Shown here: piece after piece, positions 57,846 through 64,000 of the stretch | Numbering within the stretch: position 1 is the first letter of the stretch | How the letters are laid out: each line of letters begins with the position of its first letter | Source of the DNA: CAVXDY01 sp963760715 | Lineage (GTDB): Bacteria; Actinomycetota; Thermoleophilia; Miltoncostaeales; Miltoncostaeaceae | Assembly: GCA_963760715.1 (NCBI GenBank) | Contig: CAVXDY010000006.1 | Coordinates: 118,034 to 182,033, forward strand | Length of the DNA stretch: 64,000 bases | Reading direction: 5' to 3' | Position numbers and translations under genes: made by a program | The notes under the pieces: model-generated | The model's database searches: none | What the model saw: only the letters and a program-made list of their open reading frames with translations | What the model was told of the DNA's origin: nothing

Positions 57846-58982
57846 ATGCCCCCCGTCGGTAGAGAATGGGCCGAGCAGAATCTCGGGATGACGATCCCGG
57901 AACGGCGCGCCATGCCCGAAGCCCTCGCGCCGGGTAAGACCCCCGCGAGCGACCGGCAGCTCGCTCGCGAGCTCATCGACTTCGACTCCGAGGGCCCCGC
58001 CGGAGCGGAGTTTCGCGCAGCGGCCACAAGAGCCCCCGACGGCCTCTCGAAGTATGTGGACATCGAGTGGCCCGCCGGCCTCGAGCCAACGCCCGGCCCA
58101 GAGCCCGAGGGCGAGCCGCTCCCCAGGGCCGACGTCCTCCTCGTCACCTGGACGGTGGACGAGGGGCACGCCCTCAGCCGCGTCCTCACCCCGGGCTTTG
58201 ACAGCCGCGACCAGTGGAAGCACTACGCCCACAACTACGAGGAGATCTCGAAGGACATGCTCGCCCGGTCGCCCGCGCGCCAGTACGGGCGGCTCGGCAC
58301 CTACTGGACCACCACCATCGGCGCGCGCGCGGTCACGCTCGTCAAGTCCGACTCCCACATGTCCCAGGACGGGCCGAAGCTCCCAAACGCCCGCCTCTGG
58401 GCCCAGATGATCCAGGAGACCCAGCCGAGGCTCGTGATCAGCACCGGCACCGGCGGCGGGATCGGCCCCGATTTCGAGGTCGGCGACGTCATCGTCAGCC
58501 GCTTCGCCGAGTTCGACTGCCAACGCGCCTTCACAAAGCTCGACGGCGAGGCGTTCTCCTCGCCCCGAAACCCCCACCGCGGGAAGTTCACGACCGCGAG
58601 ATCGCTCTTCAAGGCGAACGCCAAGATGCTCCCGGCGACCAACACCAGGCCGCCGCGGATCTTCACCGCCGCAAGTCGCAACGAAGGCATCCTCACGACC
58701 GACTTCTTTGGCTTCGACAACACCGCCAACACCTACGGGCTCCAGGGCAAGGGCGACCTCTCCGAGATGGGCGACGCCGTCCTTGGCATGGTCTGCGCCC
58801 AGCTCGGGGCCGCCGCGCCCTCCTACGTGATCGTCCGCAACGTCTCCGACCCCCAGATCGACGCCAGCACCATGACCCTCGACCAGCAGAAGGACCTCGC
58901 CGCGAAGATCTACAAGGGCTACGGGCGATGGAGCAGCGTCTGCGGCGCCCTCGTCTGCTGGGCGATCATCGCCGGGCTCTAA
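57846..58982 (+). CDS. Nucleoside-phosphorylase-fold protein, orphan
   Basis: 378 residues. GGAAGAG precedes the ATG. The fold landmarks of PNP/MTA-SAH nucleosidases are present: ADVLLVTWTVDEGHALSRVL, PRLVISTGTGGGIGPDFEVGDVIVSRFAEF, and the acidic ENE/D-region GILTTDFFGFDNTANTYGLQ ... LSEMGDAVLGMVCAQLGAAAPSYVIVRNVSDPQID. A long N-terminal extension (~85 residues) and insertion set it apart from housekeeping enzymes. No purine-salvage partners nearby. Such domains also occur as effectors in bacterial conflict systems, so function is open. Confidence 0.75.
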   Translation: MPPVGREWAEQNLGMTIPERRAMPEALAPGKTPASDRQLARELIDFDSEGPAGAEFRAAATRAPDGLSKYVDIEWPAGLEPTPGPEPEGEPLPRADVLLVTWTVDEGHALSRVLTPGFDSRDQWKHYAHNYEEISKDMLARSPARQYGRLGTYWTTTIGARAVTLVKSDSHMSQDGPKLPNARLWAQMIQETQPRLVISTGTGGGIGPDFEVGDVIVSRFAEFDCQRAFTKLDGEAFSSPRNPHRGKFTTARSLFKANAKMLPATNTRPPRIFTAASRNEGILTTDFFGFDNTANTYGLQGKGDLSEMGDAVLGMVCAQLGAAAPSYVIVRNVSDPQIDASTMTLDQQKDLAAKIYKGYGRWSSVCGALVCWAIIAGL

Positions 58983-59017
58983 GGTGTGATTTCACCGTGC
59001 GCCCCGGAGCTGCGCCA

Positions 59018-59089
59018 CCGGCGGACCCCGAACCCCCCGGATCACGTATTCCTCCGGCGGACCCCGAACCCCCCGGATCACGTATTCCT
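59018..59089. repeat. Perfect 36-bp tandem repeat, two copies
   Basis: The unit CCGGCGGACCCCGAACCCCC... occurs at 59018-59053 and again, without a mismatch, at 59054-59089. It ends GATCACGTATTCCT. The interval 58983-59212 contains no gene; exact identity indicates a recent slippage or selected binding site. Confidence 0.85.
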
Positions 59090-59212
59090 GCCTGCCCCAC
59101 CCGATCATCACCTGGTGGGGGCGCCCGGCTGAGCCGGCAGGCCGCACCCCGGCCGTCGACCGCGCGGGGGGCTGGGGCCGTCAACACAACGCAGGTTCTG
59201 GAGCGGAGCACT

Positions 59213-60541
59213 TTAGTGCCCGTTGACCGACCAGTGTGGCGGGTCGCCGGTCTGCTGCTTCAGGACGCCGAAGCTCTGGCCCAGGGCCCACATCGGGTGG
59301 CTTGTCGTGCTGTTTCCAGCCGCAATCGTCACCCAGTGCCCCGCGCCATCGCGAATCGAGACGGTGCGCGGCCACGCGAAGTTCCAGTCGATGGCCCGCC
59401 CGTGCGAATGGTTGGAGGGGTAGGCCGCCCCGAACGCCGCAATCTGGAACGCCTGCTTCATCTGGGTGGCTGCCTTCTTGGACGCCGGAACATCCGGATT
59501 CCCGTTCGCGTCCTGGTGCAGCCAGCAGATCGGGACGTGCTCGATGCCGCCGTGCGGATAGGGCTTGACGTCCCCGGGTTCCTCGACGCCGAGGTTCGCC
59601 TTGCTCTGGGCCGTGACGGGAGGATTCTGGGGGCGGAACTTCTGCCAGCCGCCCGCTACCCGGTAGGCCGTGTTCATGAGCCACGCCCGCTCGTCAGGTC
59701 GGAGCGTGGTGGTGATGAGGGGCACGATCGGGGCATTCGGGGTATGGATGGAATGGGTCGTCCCACGCTTCGCGTGGGCCAGGGAGGCCAGGAACGACTG
59801 GACGTGGCCGCGGAAGGGATTGCTCAGATCCGCGACGTCTCGGCTCTGCGGGAAACGGGCTCCCAGGCGCTTGGTGAAGGGCCCTCCGTCAACCCAGGAC
59901 GTGCCGCTCGGCTCGCCGCACATCGAGAGGTCAACCTGATCCTGGAAGGTGGTGGAGTTGACCCGAAGGGTGTGATCGAAGACGAGCGCGATCAGCCCCG
60001 CGGGCCCCCCGAACAAGGGGTCCTCGTCGTCGAAGCCCACGTCGCCGGGGGTGTCGAAACCGGAGTCGGACCACGGCCCGCTGTGAGGAGCGGCGGCGCA
60101 AGGGCCAGTGCTGGTGAGGGTCTCGGTCCCCTGCGGCACGATGAAGCGGATGTCGTACTGACCGTTGAACCACCCGGCGCTGATGCGTTCACGTTTGACC
60201 GGTCCCGAGTAGCTTCCGGTGCCGATCAGGGTGTCCGTCGCGGTCCCGCCCGCGCAGTCCACGTTCACGGTGTACTGGGTCGAGAACGTGGTCGTCGCCC
60301 GTGCGCCTTGCCTGTCAACGGTGATCGTCGTGTCCCATTTCTGAAACCCCCCGGTGGACAGCGCGTCGGTGCGGACGTGGTGGATCGTGCCCGTCCAGAG
60401 GACGCTGCCGGTCTCGAGATTCAGGTTCGGGTCGATGGTGCCGTGGGCGACCGGGGCGGACCACAGCAGGGCGGCGCACGCGGTCGCGGCCAGAGCGAGC
60501 AAACCCCGACGCGGAACTGCGCAGACTCTTGTCGGCTTCAT
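59213..60541 (-). CDS. Secreted protein with C-terminal M15 (VanY-like) peptidase-type domain
   Basis: 442 residues from ATG 60541. Signal peptide (LLALAATACAALLWSAPVAHG). Residues ~25-240 are a Thr-rich beta domain with three Cys-containing strands. The C-terminal ~150 residues include SNHSHGRAIDWNFAW (resembling the S-x-H-x-x-G-x-A-x-D zinc motif) and end in DPPHWSVNGH, giving the second His in H-W. This is the D-Ala-D-Ala carboxypeptidase/endolysin arrangement. Probably acts on wall peptides or serves as a lytic enzyme. Confidence 0.65.
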   Translation of the reverse strand: MKPTRVCAVPRRGLLALAATACAALLWSAPVAHGTIDPNLNLETGSVLWTGTIHHVRTDALSTGGFQKWDTTITVDRQGARATTTFSTQYTVNVDCAGGTATDTLIGTGSYSGPVKRERISAGWFNGQYDIRFIVPQGTETLTSTGPCAAAPHSGPWSDSGFDTPGDVGFDDEDPLFGGPAGLIALVFDHTLRVNSTTFQDQVDLSMCGEPSGTSWVDGGPFTKRLGARFPQSRDVADLSNPFRGHVQSFLASLAHAKRGTTHSIHTPNAPIVPLITTTLRPDERAWLMNTAYRVAGGWQKFRPQNPPVTAQSKANLGVEEPGDVKPYPHGGIEHVPICWLHQDANGNPDVPASKKAATQMKQAFQIAAFGAAYPSNHSHGRAIDWNFAWPRTVSIRDGAGHWVTIAAGNSTTSHPMWALGQSFGVLKQQTGDPPHWSVNGH

Positions 60542-60865
60542 CGCACCGGAGTCCAGGGCGGTCCGCTCATCGGTGGCCACTAATCCCCGGTCTTCCTGTC
60601 GGTCCCGTCACTCATGCCGGAAGGCCACGGAAGTCGGGCGAACCAGCGCAGCCATAGGTCAGGGGTGGCTGCGGCGACGCTATCCCGCCCTGTGAGGAAA
60701 AGCGAGCGTGGTAGCAGTGGTCTGCCCCCGTTTCCGTTGACCCACCACCCCCGCCCCTTCCGGGGAGGCAATCCGCAACCGTCAACCGGAGAAACCCTGA
60801 TGCCACCGGCCGAGTCCTGATCGACGCTGGCTCCACTCGGCCTCTTGGGATTGGAGCCCGCGGTG
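60542..60865. other. Intergenic region between divergent genes
   Basis: 324 bases without a supported gene. It contains the short inverted repeat CCCCTTCCGGGG and a poly-pyrimidine stretch; no clear promoter boxes were found for either flanking gene. Confidence 0.5.
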
Positions 60866-61141
60866 ATGTGGGACAGCGGCAACGGCGGTTGGGGGTGGGG
60901 CTCCTGGCTGGTGATGAGCCTGATGATGCTGGCCTTCCTCGCCCTGGTGGCCTGGGGGGTGTTCCTTGCCTGGCGCGGCACGCAGGGCACGCGGGGATCC
61001 GAGCCGCCGCCCATCGGCCCTGAGACTCCCGAGGCGATTCTGGGAGAGCGGCTGGCCCGCGGCGAGATCGGCGCCGAGGAGTACCGGGAGCGCCTGGAGG
61101 CTCTGCAGGGCACACCGCCGGGCCCGCCCGCGACGAGGTAG
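60866..61141 (+). CDS. SHOCT-domain small membrane protein
   Basis: 91 residues from ATG 60866 (GTG 60863 also possible). One membrane helix (WLVMSLMMLAFLALVAWGVFLAW) preceded by a Gly/Trp-rich start, then a short SHOCT module: ETPEAILGERLARGEIGAEEYRERLEAL, the motif often found at the ends of membrane proteins for oligomer contact. Followed after six bases by the HIRAN-like gene. Confidence 0.8.
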   Translation: MWDSGNGGWGWGSWLVMSLMMLAFLALVAWGVFLAWRGTQGTRGSEPPPIGPETPEAILGERLARGEIGAEEYRERLEALQGTPPGPPATR

Positions 61142-61147
61142 CGCACG

Positions 61148-61666
61148 ATGGGCCTTCTCGATCGCTTCCGTCGCGCGCAGGCCACCCCGGCCAACACGGC
61201 GGCCGGCTGGCAGTCGGGCGCCTGGCTCGGCTGGGAGTGCCCGCGCAACGTCGTCCGCGAGAGTCACTACCAGCACGCCTTCGCGAAGCTCTGCGGGCCG
61301 GTCTGCCGCGAGGGCTACCTCGTGCCCGTCCATGTCCGTCTGCGTCGAGATCCCGCCAATCCCTCCGACCCGAACGCGGTCGGCGTATACGTCGTCGACG
61401 AGCAGGTGGGGTGGCTGCGCGCCGAGGCCGCCGCCCAGGTCGCGGCGGACTGCGATCGGGCGGGCATCTCCGAGTGGGCCGTCGCCGGCCTCATCCGGGG
61501 AGGGAGCGGGCGGGCGGACTACTTCGGCGTCTACCTGTGGATGTCCCGACTGACCGAGCCGGGCCCGCTGGAGGAGTTCGCTCCGGATCTCTGGGAGGTG
61601 TCATGGCCGCCCGGCAGGTACGAGGACGACTGCCAGCGCCAGCTCCGCTGGGAGCGGCGCGGATGA
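61148..61666 (+). CDS. HIRAN-like domain protein
   Basis: 172 residues. Residues ~35-110 (VVRESHYQHAFAKL, VPVHVRLRRDPANPSDPNAVGVYV, QVGWLRAEAAAQVA) match the HIRAN layout 'v.Ge..y...l......L.rep.NpyD.nAv.V.....vGyl....A..l'. HIRAN domains bind DNA ends or damaged DNA in eukaryotic helicases and occur stand-alone in Actinobacteria. It is coupled to the next gene by ATGA. Confidence 0.6.
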   Translation: MGLLDRFRRAQATPANTAAGWQSGAWLGWECPRNVVRESHYQHAFAKLCGPVCREGYLVPVHVRLRRDPANPSDPNAVGVYVVDEQVGWLRAEAAAQVAADCDRAGISEWAVAGLIRGGSGRADYFGVYLWMSRLTEPGPLEEFAPDLWEVSWPPGRYEDDCQRQLRWERRG

Positions 61667-61929
61667 CCAACCCGCTCCTCGACCGCTGGGAAGAGGAGGG
61701 CGCCCCTCCGGGAGTCTTCGACCGCTCGACCTCGGGCCAGGGCCCGCCCGAGCGGCGCGCTCGGCTGCAGGGCGAACGAGCTCGGGCTATTGGCCTCGCG
61801 GGTCGATGGCGCTGTCGAACGGGCCTGGTCGGATGGAGGCGCCAGGCGGGTGGCCACCCTGCCCAGGCGAGGGATGCATCGGGCCGGGCGGGCGTGGGAG
61901 CGTCAACTTCCTCTCCCCGGAAGAGGTGA
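61663..61929 (+). CDS. Short hypothetical protein, paralogue of 62226, probably decayed after its start
   Basis: 88 residues starting MTNPLLDRWEEEGAPPGVFD. The first 14 residues match the start of the 62226 product (PDPPLGRWEEEGAL). After that the frame is Arg/Gly rich and non-protein-like, and other frames look better (e.g. RVDGAVERAWSDGGARRVAT), suggesting a frameshift. Coupled to the HIRAN-like gene. Confidence 0.4.
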   Translation: MTNPLLDRWEEEGAPPGVFDRSTSGQGPPERRARLQGERARAIGLAGRWRCRTGLVGWRRQAGGHPAQARDASGRAGVGASTSSPRKR

Positions 61930-61935
61930 ACCCGG

Positions 61936-62229
61936 TTGCCCGGCCACCGCAAGTGGATGCTGATCAAGAGGCGCAAGCTCGTCGCAACCCCCTTTCCCAA
62001 GCACGCCGAGCGGGTTGCTGAGATTCAGCGCGAGATGCAGGACGAGGCGCGGCTCCTGCTCAACCTCGAGCGGCCGCTCGCGCGAGCGGCCGATGCCCCC
62101 GAGCCCTGGGCCACCGACGTTCGGGATCTCGTCGGCCTCGTGCGCTCGCTGAGCAGCGATCTGGTGGCGGCCGGGGACGAGCTCGCCCGTCTGCGTCAGG
62201 ACCTGGCGGCTCGAGACGACTCACCGTGA
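61936..62229 (+). CDS. Hypothetical helical protein
   Basis: 97 residues from TTG 61936. A basic start (MPGHRKWMLIKRRKLVATPF) then two long amphipathic helices (AERVAEIQREMQDEARLLLNLERPL and DVRDLVGLVRSLSSDLVAAGDELARLRQDLAA), likely coiled coil. It overlaps the next gene by GTGA, so the pair is co-translated. No known family. Confidence 0.5.
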   Translation: MPGHRKWMLIKRRKLVATPFPKHAERVAEIQREMQDEARLLLNLERPLARAADAPEPWATDVRDLVGLVRSLSSDLVAAGDELARLRQDLAARDDSP

Positions 62230-62414
62230 CGCCCGACCCACCTCTCGGGCGCTGGGAAGAGGAGGGCGCCCTGCGCGAGCTCGCCCGCTTGGCCGCGGAC
62301 CTTCCCAGAATCGGCGCGGACCTTGCCTGGGCGCGTCTCGATCGTCTCACCGTCAACCAGCGCCGGTGCATCGAGGATCTCCTGCGCGCGGTTTCCGAGC
62401 ACGTCGAGCCCTGA
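62226..62414 (+). CDS. Short hypothetical protein with RWEEEGAL motif
   Basis: 62 residues from GTG 62226: RWEEEGALRELARLAADLPR, then DRLTVNQRRCIEDLLRAVSEHV, all helical. It appears intact, in contrast to its partner at 61663. Possibly two small interacting proteins that have duplicated; function unknown. Confidence 0.5.
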   Translation: MTPDPPLGRWEEEGALRELARLAADLPRIGADLAWARLDRLTVNQRRCIEDLLRAVSEHVEP

Positions 62415-62647
62415 TGCACCCCGCGGCTGGCCCGGTGTCGGCCGAGCCGGCGGGTCACTTCTCGGCGTGATTCCTCGGCCCCCTCCCGATCTAGACGGGT
62501 TTGCGCCACGGGCTGAGAGGGCCTACCGTCCGGGTTGAAGTTTTTCTCTCTCAAGCGGTCCGAAAGTCGCGAGGCTTGCCGCGGACCGGTTGCCCGAGGC
62601 CCCGGCGGCGCCTGTTCTTTGGAACGGAGTCCGCGATTCTGGCGGTC

Positions 62648-62806
62648 ATGGCAGACATGGATGTGCCGGAGCTCCCGCTCTCGCGCTTTGCGTCCGGCGC
62701 GGATGGTCCGGCCTTCAGGGGGGCGCAGTTCGATCCGCTCGTCGTCGATTGGTCGCGTGACGGGCTCGATCAGAGCCTCACGGCCGTCGAGGAGGCCGGG
62801 CCATAG
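62648..62806 (+). CDS. Possible 52-residue protein
   Basis: MADMDVPELPLSRFASGADG... from ATG 62648. Composition is protein-like and acidic, but there is no ribosome site and no family. The 233 bases before it (62415-62647) hold nothing that I can support. Confidence 0.3.
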   Translation: MADMDVPELPLSRFASGADGPAFRGAQFDPLVVDWSRDGLDQSLTAVEEAGP

Positions 62807-62874
62807 GCGCCTCGTACCTACACGAGCCGGGAAACGGGCCACAGGGCGGAGCCGGGGACGAGCTGCAGCGCGAG

Positions 62875-63927
62875 GTGGAGGCTCGGTCCCAGCTGGACGG
62901 CGACCAGACGGCGGCCGACCTGGATCAGACGCAGGCCGATTCCGATCAGACGAGCTCGGATGCCGACCAGGCGGCGTCCGATGCCGATCAGGCGCTGGCC
63001 GATCGAGACCAGCACGCGTCGGACCGTGACCAGGCCGCGGCCGACTGGGAGCGCTGCCATGCCAACGGGGCCGACTCGGCCGACCAGGCGTACGAGGCGT
63101 CGCGCGTCGAGCGCGACGAGACCAGTCAGGAGCGCGAGTCCACGGCGGCCGGACGGTCGAGGACGACCGGCCAGCGGCTGGCCGCGGCCGCCCAACGCGA
63201 TGAAGTGGCCTGGGTGCGGGATCTCACCGCCGCCGCTCGCGATCGTACCGCCCAGGCGCGCGAGGGGGCCGCGAGCGCGCGCGACAACGCGGCCGTTGCG
63301 AGGGAGCGCCACGCCGTCGTGACCGGCACCCTGGACGACTCGATGATTGCGCTCAGAGGGGCCCGGGCCCTCGGCGCGTCCTTCCGGAGAGAGTCAGCGC
63401 GGGAGCGGATGGCGGCGAGATCCGACCGTGAGGCGGCGGCGGCGGACCGCGAACGGGCGGCGGCGGACCGCCGCTACGCCGACCTGGACGACCTGACCCG
63501 CGTCTTCCGGCGCGGGGCGGGGGAGCTGGCCCTGACCCACGAGATCCGCCGTTCCCGGCGGCTGGGGCGATCCCTAGTCGTCGCCCTCATCGACGTCAAC
63601 GCGCTGAAGGCCGTGAACGACAAACACGGGCACGCCGGCGGCGACGCGCTCCTGCGCGAAGTCGCCGAGGCCATTACTTCGACGCTGCGCTCCTACGACG
63701 TCGCGGTGCGCTGGGGCGGCGACGAGTTCGTCTGCGCCGTGTCGGACGTGACCCTTGGGGTGGCGTCGGAGCGCATCGTCGAGATCCAGCGCGCCTTCAC
63801 GACGCTTCACCCCGGCGCTTCGATCAGCGCCGGGCTCGCCGAGGTCACCGCCGACGACACCCTCGAATCACTGATCGCCCGCGCCGATACTGCGCTCTAC
63901 CACTCCAAGGCCGCACGCGGGATCTGA
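62875..63927 (+). CDS. GGDEF diguanylate cyclase with N-terminal DQ-heptad repeats
   Basis: 350 residues from GTG 62875 (the frame is open upstream without a start codon). Residues 8-60 are a heptad array of the form A-x-D-x-D-Q-x (QTAADLDQTQADSDQTSSDADQ...), then ~130 residues of charged Ala/Arg/Asp coiled coil, then a GGDEF domain with DLTRVFRRG, LVVALIDVNALKAVNDKHGHAGGDALL and the intact catalytic VRWGGDEFVC (~280). No membrane helix and no known sensor domain. It makes c-di-GMP, the counterpart of the HD-GYP enzyme at 11413. Confidence 0.85.
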   Translation: MEARSQLDGDQTAADLDQTQADSDQTSSDADQAASDADQALADRDQHASDRDQAAADWERCHANGADSADQAYEASRVERDETSQERESTAAGRSRTTGQRLAAAAQRDEVAWVRDLTAAARDRTAQAREGAASARDNAAVARERHAVVTGTLDDSMIALRGARALGASFRRESARERMAARSDREAAAADRERAAADRRYADLDDLTRVFRRGAGELALTHEIRRSRRLGRSLVVALIDVNALKAVNDKHGHAGGDALLREVAEAITSTLRSYDVAVRWGGDEFVCAVSDVTLGVASERIVEIQRAFTTLHPGASISAGLAEVTADDTLESLIARADTALYHSKAARGI

Positions 63928-64000
63928 ACCCGGGCGAGGCCGCCGAGCCCGCGAGCTCCTCGACGCGCACCACCCCGGGGAGCCCTTCGGTGGAGTTTGA

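Noticed and set aside
59018..59089. Two 36-bp repeats as a mini-CRISPR
   Set aside because: The copies abut directly with no spacer and there are no cas genes.
62535..63029. 164-codon frame overlapping the start of the GGDEF gene
   Set aside because: Arg/Ser-rich out-of-frame translation of the DQ repeat region; the GGDEF frame is clearly the coding one.

Overview
The window comes from a high-GC, monoderm actinobacterial chromosome. Gene content and style (single-membrane type IV pilus cluster with PilB/PilT/PilC/PilMNO and no PilQ secretin, homing-endonuclease-associated repeat domain, GTG starts with leaderless transcripts, Gln and Glu tRNAs in tandem) fit the Thermoleophilia branch (Solirubrobacterales/Gaiellales-like). 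That placement is inference: there is no rRNA or marker phylogeny here.

Layout. 1-4.7 kb: housekeeping and small genes (panE tail, M50 protease with CBS domains, a membrane protein of the lysyl-PG synthase/flippase type, cupin, TPR protein, thioredoxin-like lipoprotein). 4.7-25.9 kb: a type IV pilus (T4P) locus with pilB-pilT-pilC, a minus-strand block of a second pilT plus three large minor pilins, pilD-pilM-pilN-pilO-lipoprotein, the major pilin pilA, and two paralogous membrane proteins. Interleaved are an M23 endopeptidase, an NlpC/P60-lysozyme hydrolase and a tandem HD-GYP protein. The most interesting signal is here: six strong sites and one weak site of the form TCAAGT-N13/14-GCCGATgg/ga, the FliA/WhiG (sigma-28) promoter architecture. 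They sit in front of essentially every T4P transcription unit, and also before the HD-GYP gene and the NlpC/P60 gene. Several lie so close to the start codon that the mRNAs must be leaderless or nearly so. The pilA promoter region and the start of the following gene have been duplicated, with loss of pilA from the second copy.

25.9-44.1 kb: core genes, mostly on the minus strand in tightly overlapping operons: mnmA-DUF948-like-small protein, then alaS-ruvX-mltG-aroE, and ftcD-membrane protein-hisS-aspS. A two-gene ABC exporter and tRNA-Gln(CTG) and tRNA-Glu(CTC) follow on the plus strand. The mnmA product carries an N-terminal NifU/IscU-like domain.

44.1-54.3 kb: an integrated mobilizable element next to tRNA-Glu (tyrosine integrase, excisionase-like HTH, IclR and other regulators, HigB/HigA-type toxin-antitoxin pair, MobF/TrwC relaxase-helicase), with decayed genes: a frameshifted RibD/DHFR-like gene, an SRPBCC stub, and a row of truncated aquaporin, methyltransferase, MFS and DsrE pieces. 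54.3-64 kb: ftsH, remnants of IS110 and IS3 transposases, an orphan nucleoside-phosphorylase-fold protein, a secreted M15-like protein, a run of small overlapping genes including a HIRAN-like protein, and a GGDEF protein with heptad DQ repeats.

How it fits together: the T4P machine, its prepilin peptidase, two wall hydrolases and a probable c-di-GMP phosphodiesterase look like one sigma-28-driven programme for building and retracting pili through a thick wall. The rest is ordinary translation/cell-wall housekeeping plus an accessory island. Everything was read by eye; no homology search or structure prediction was run.
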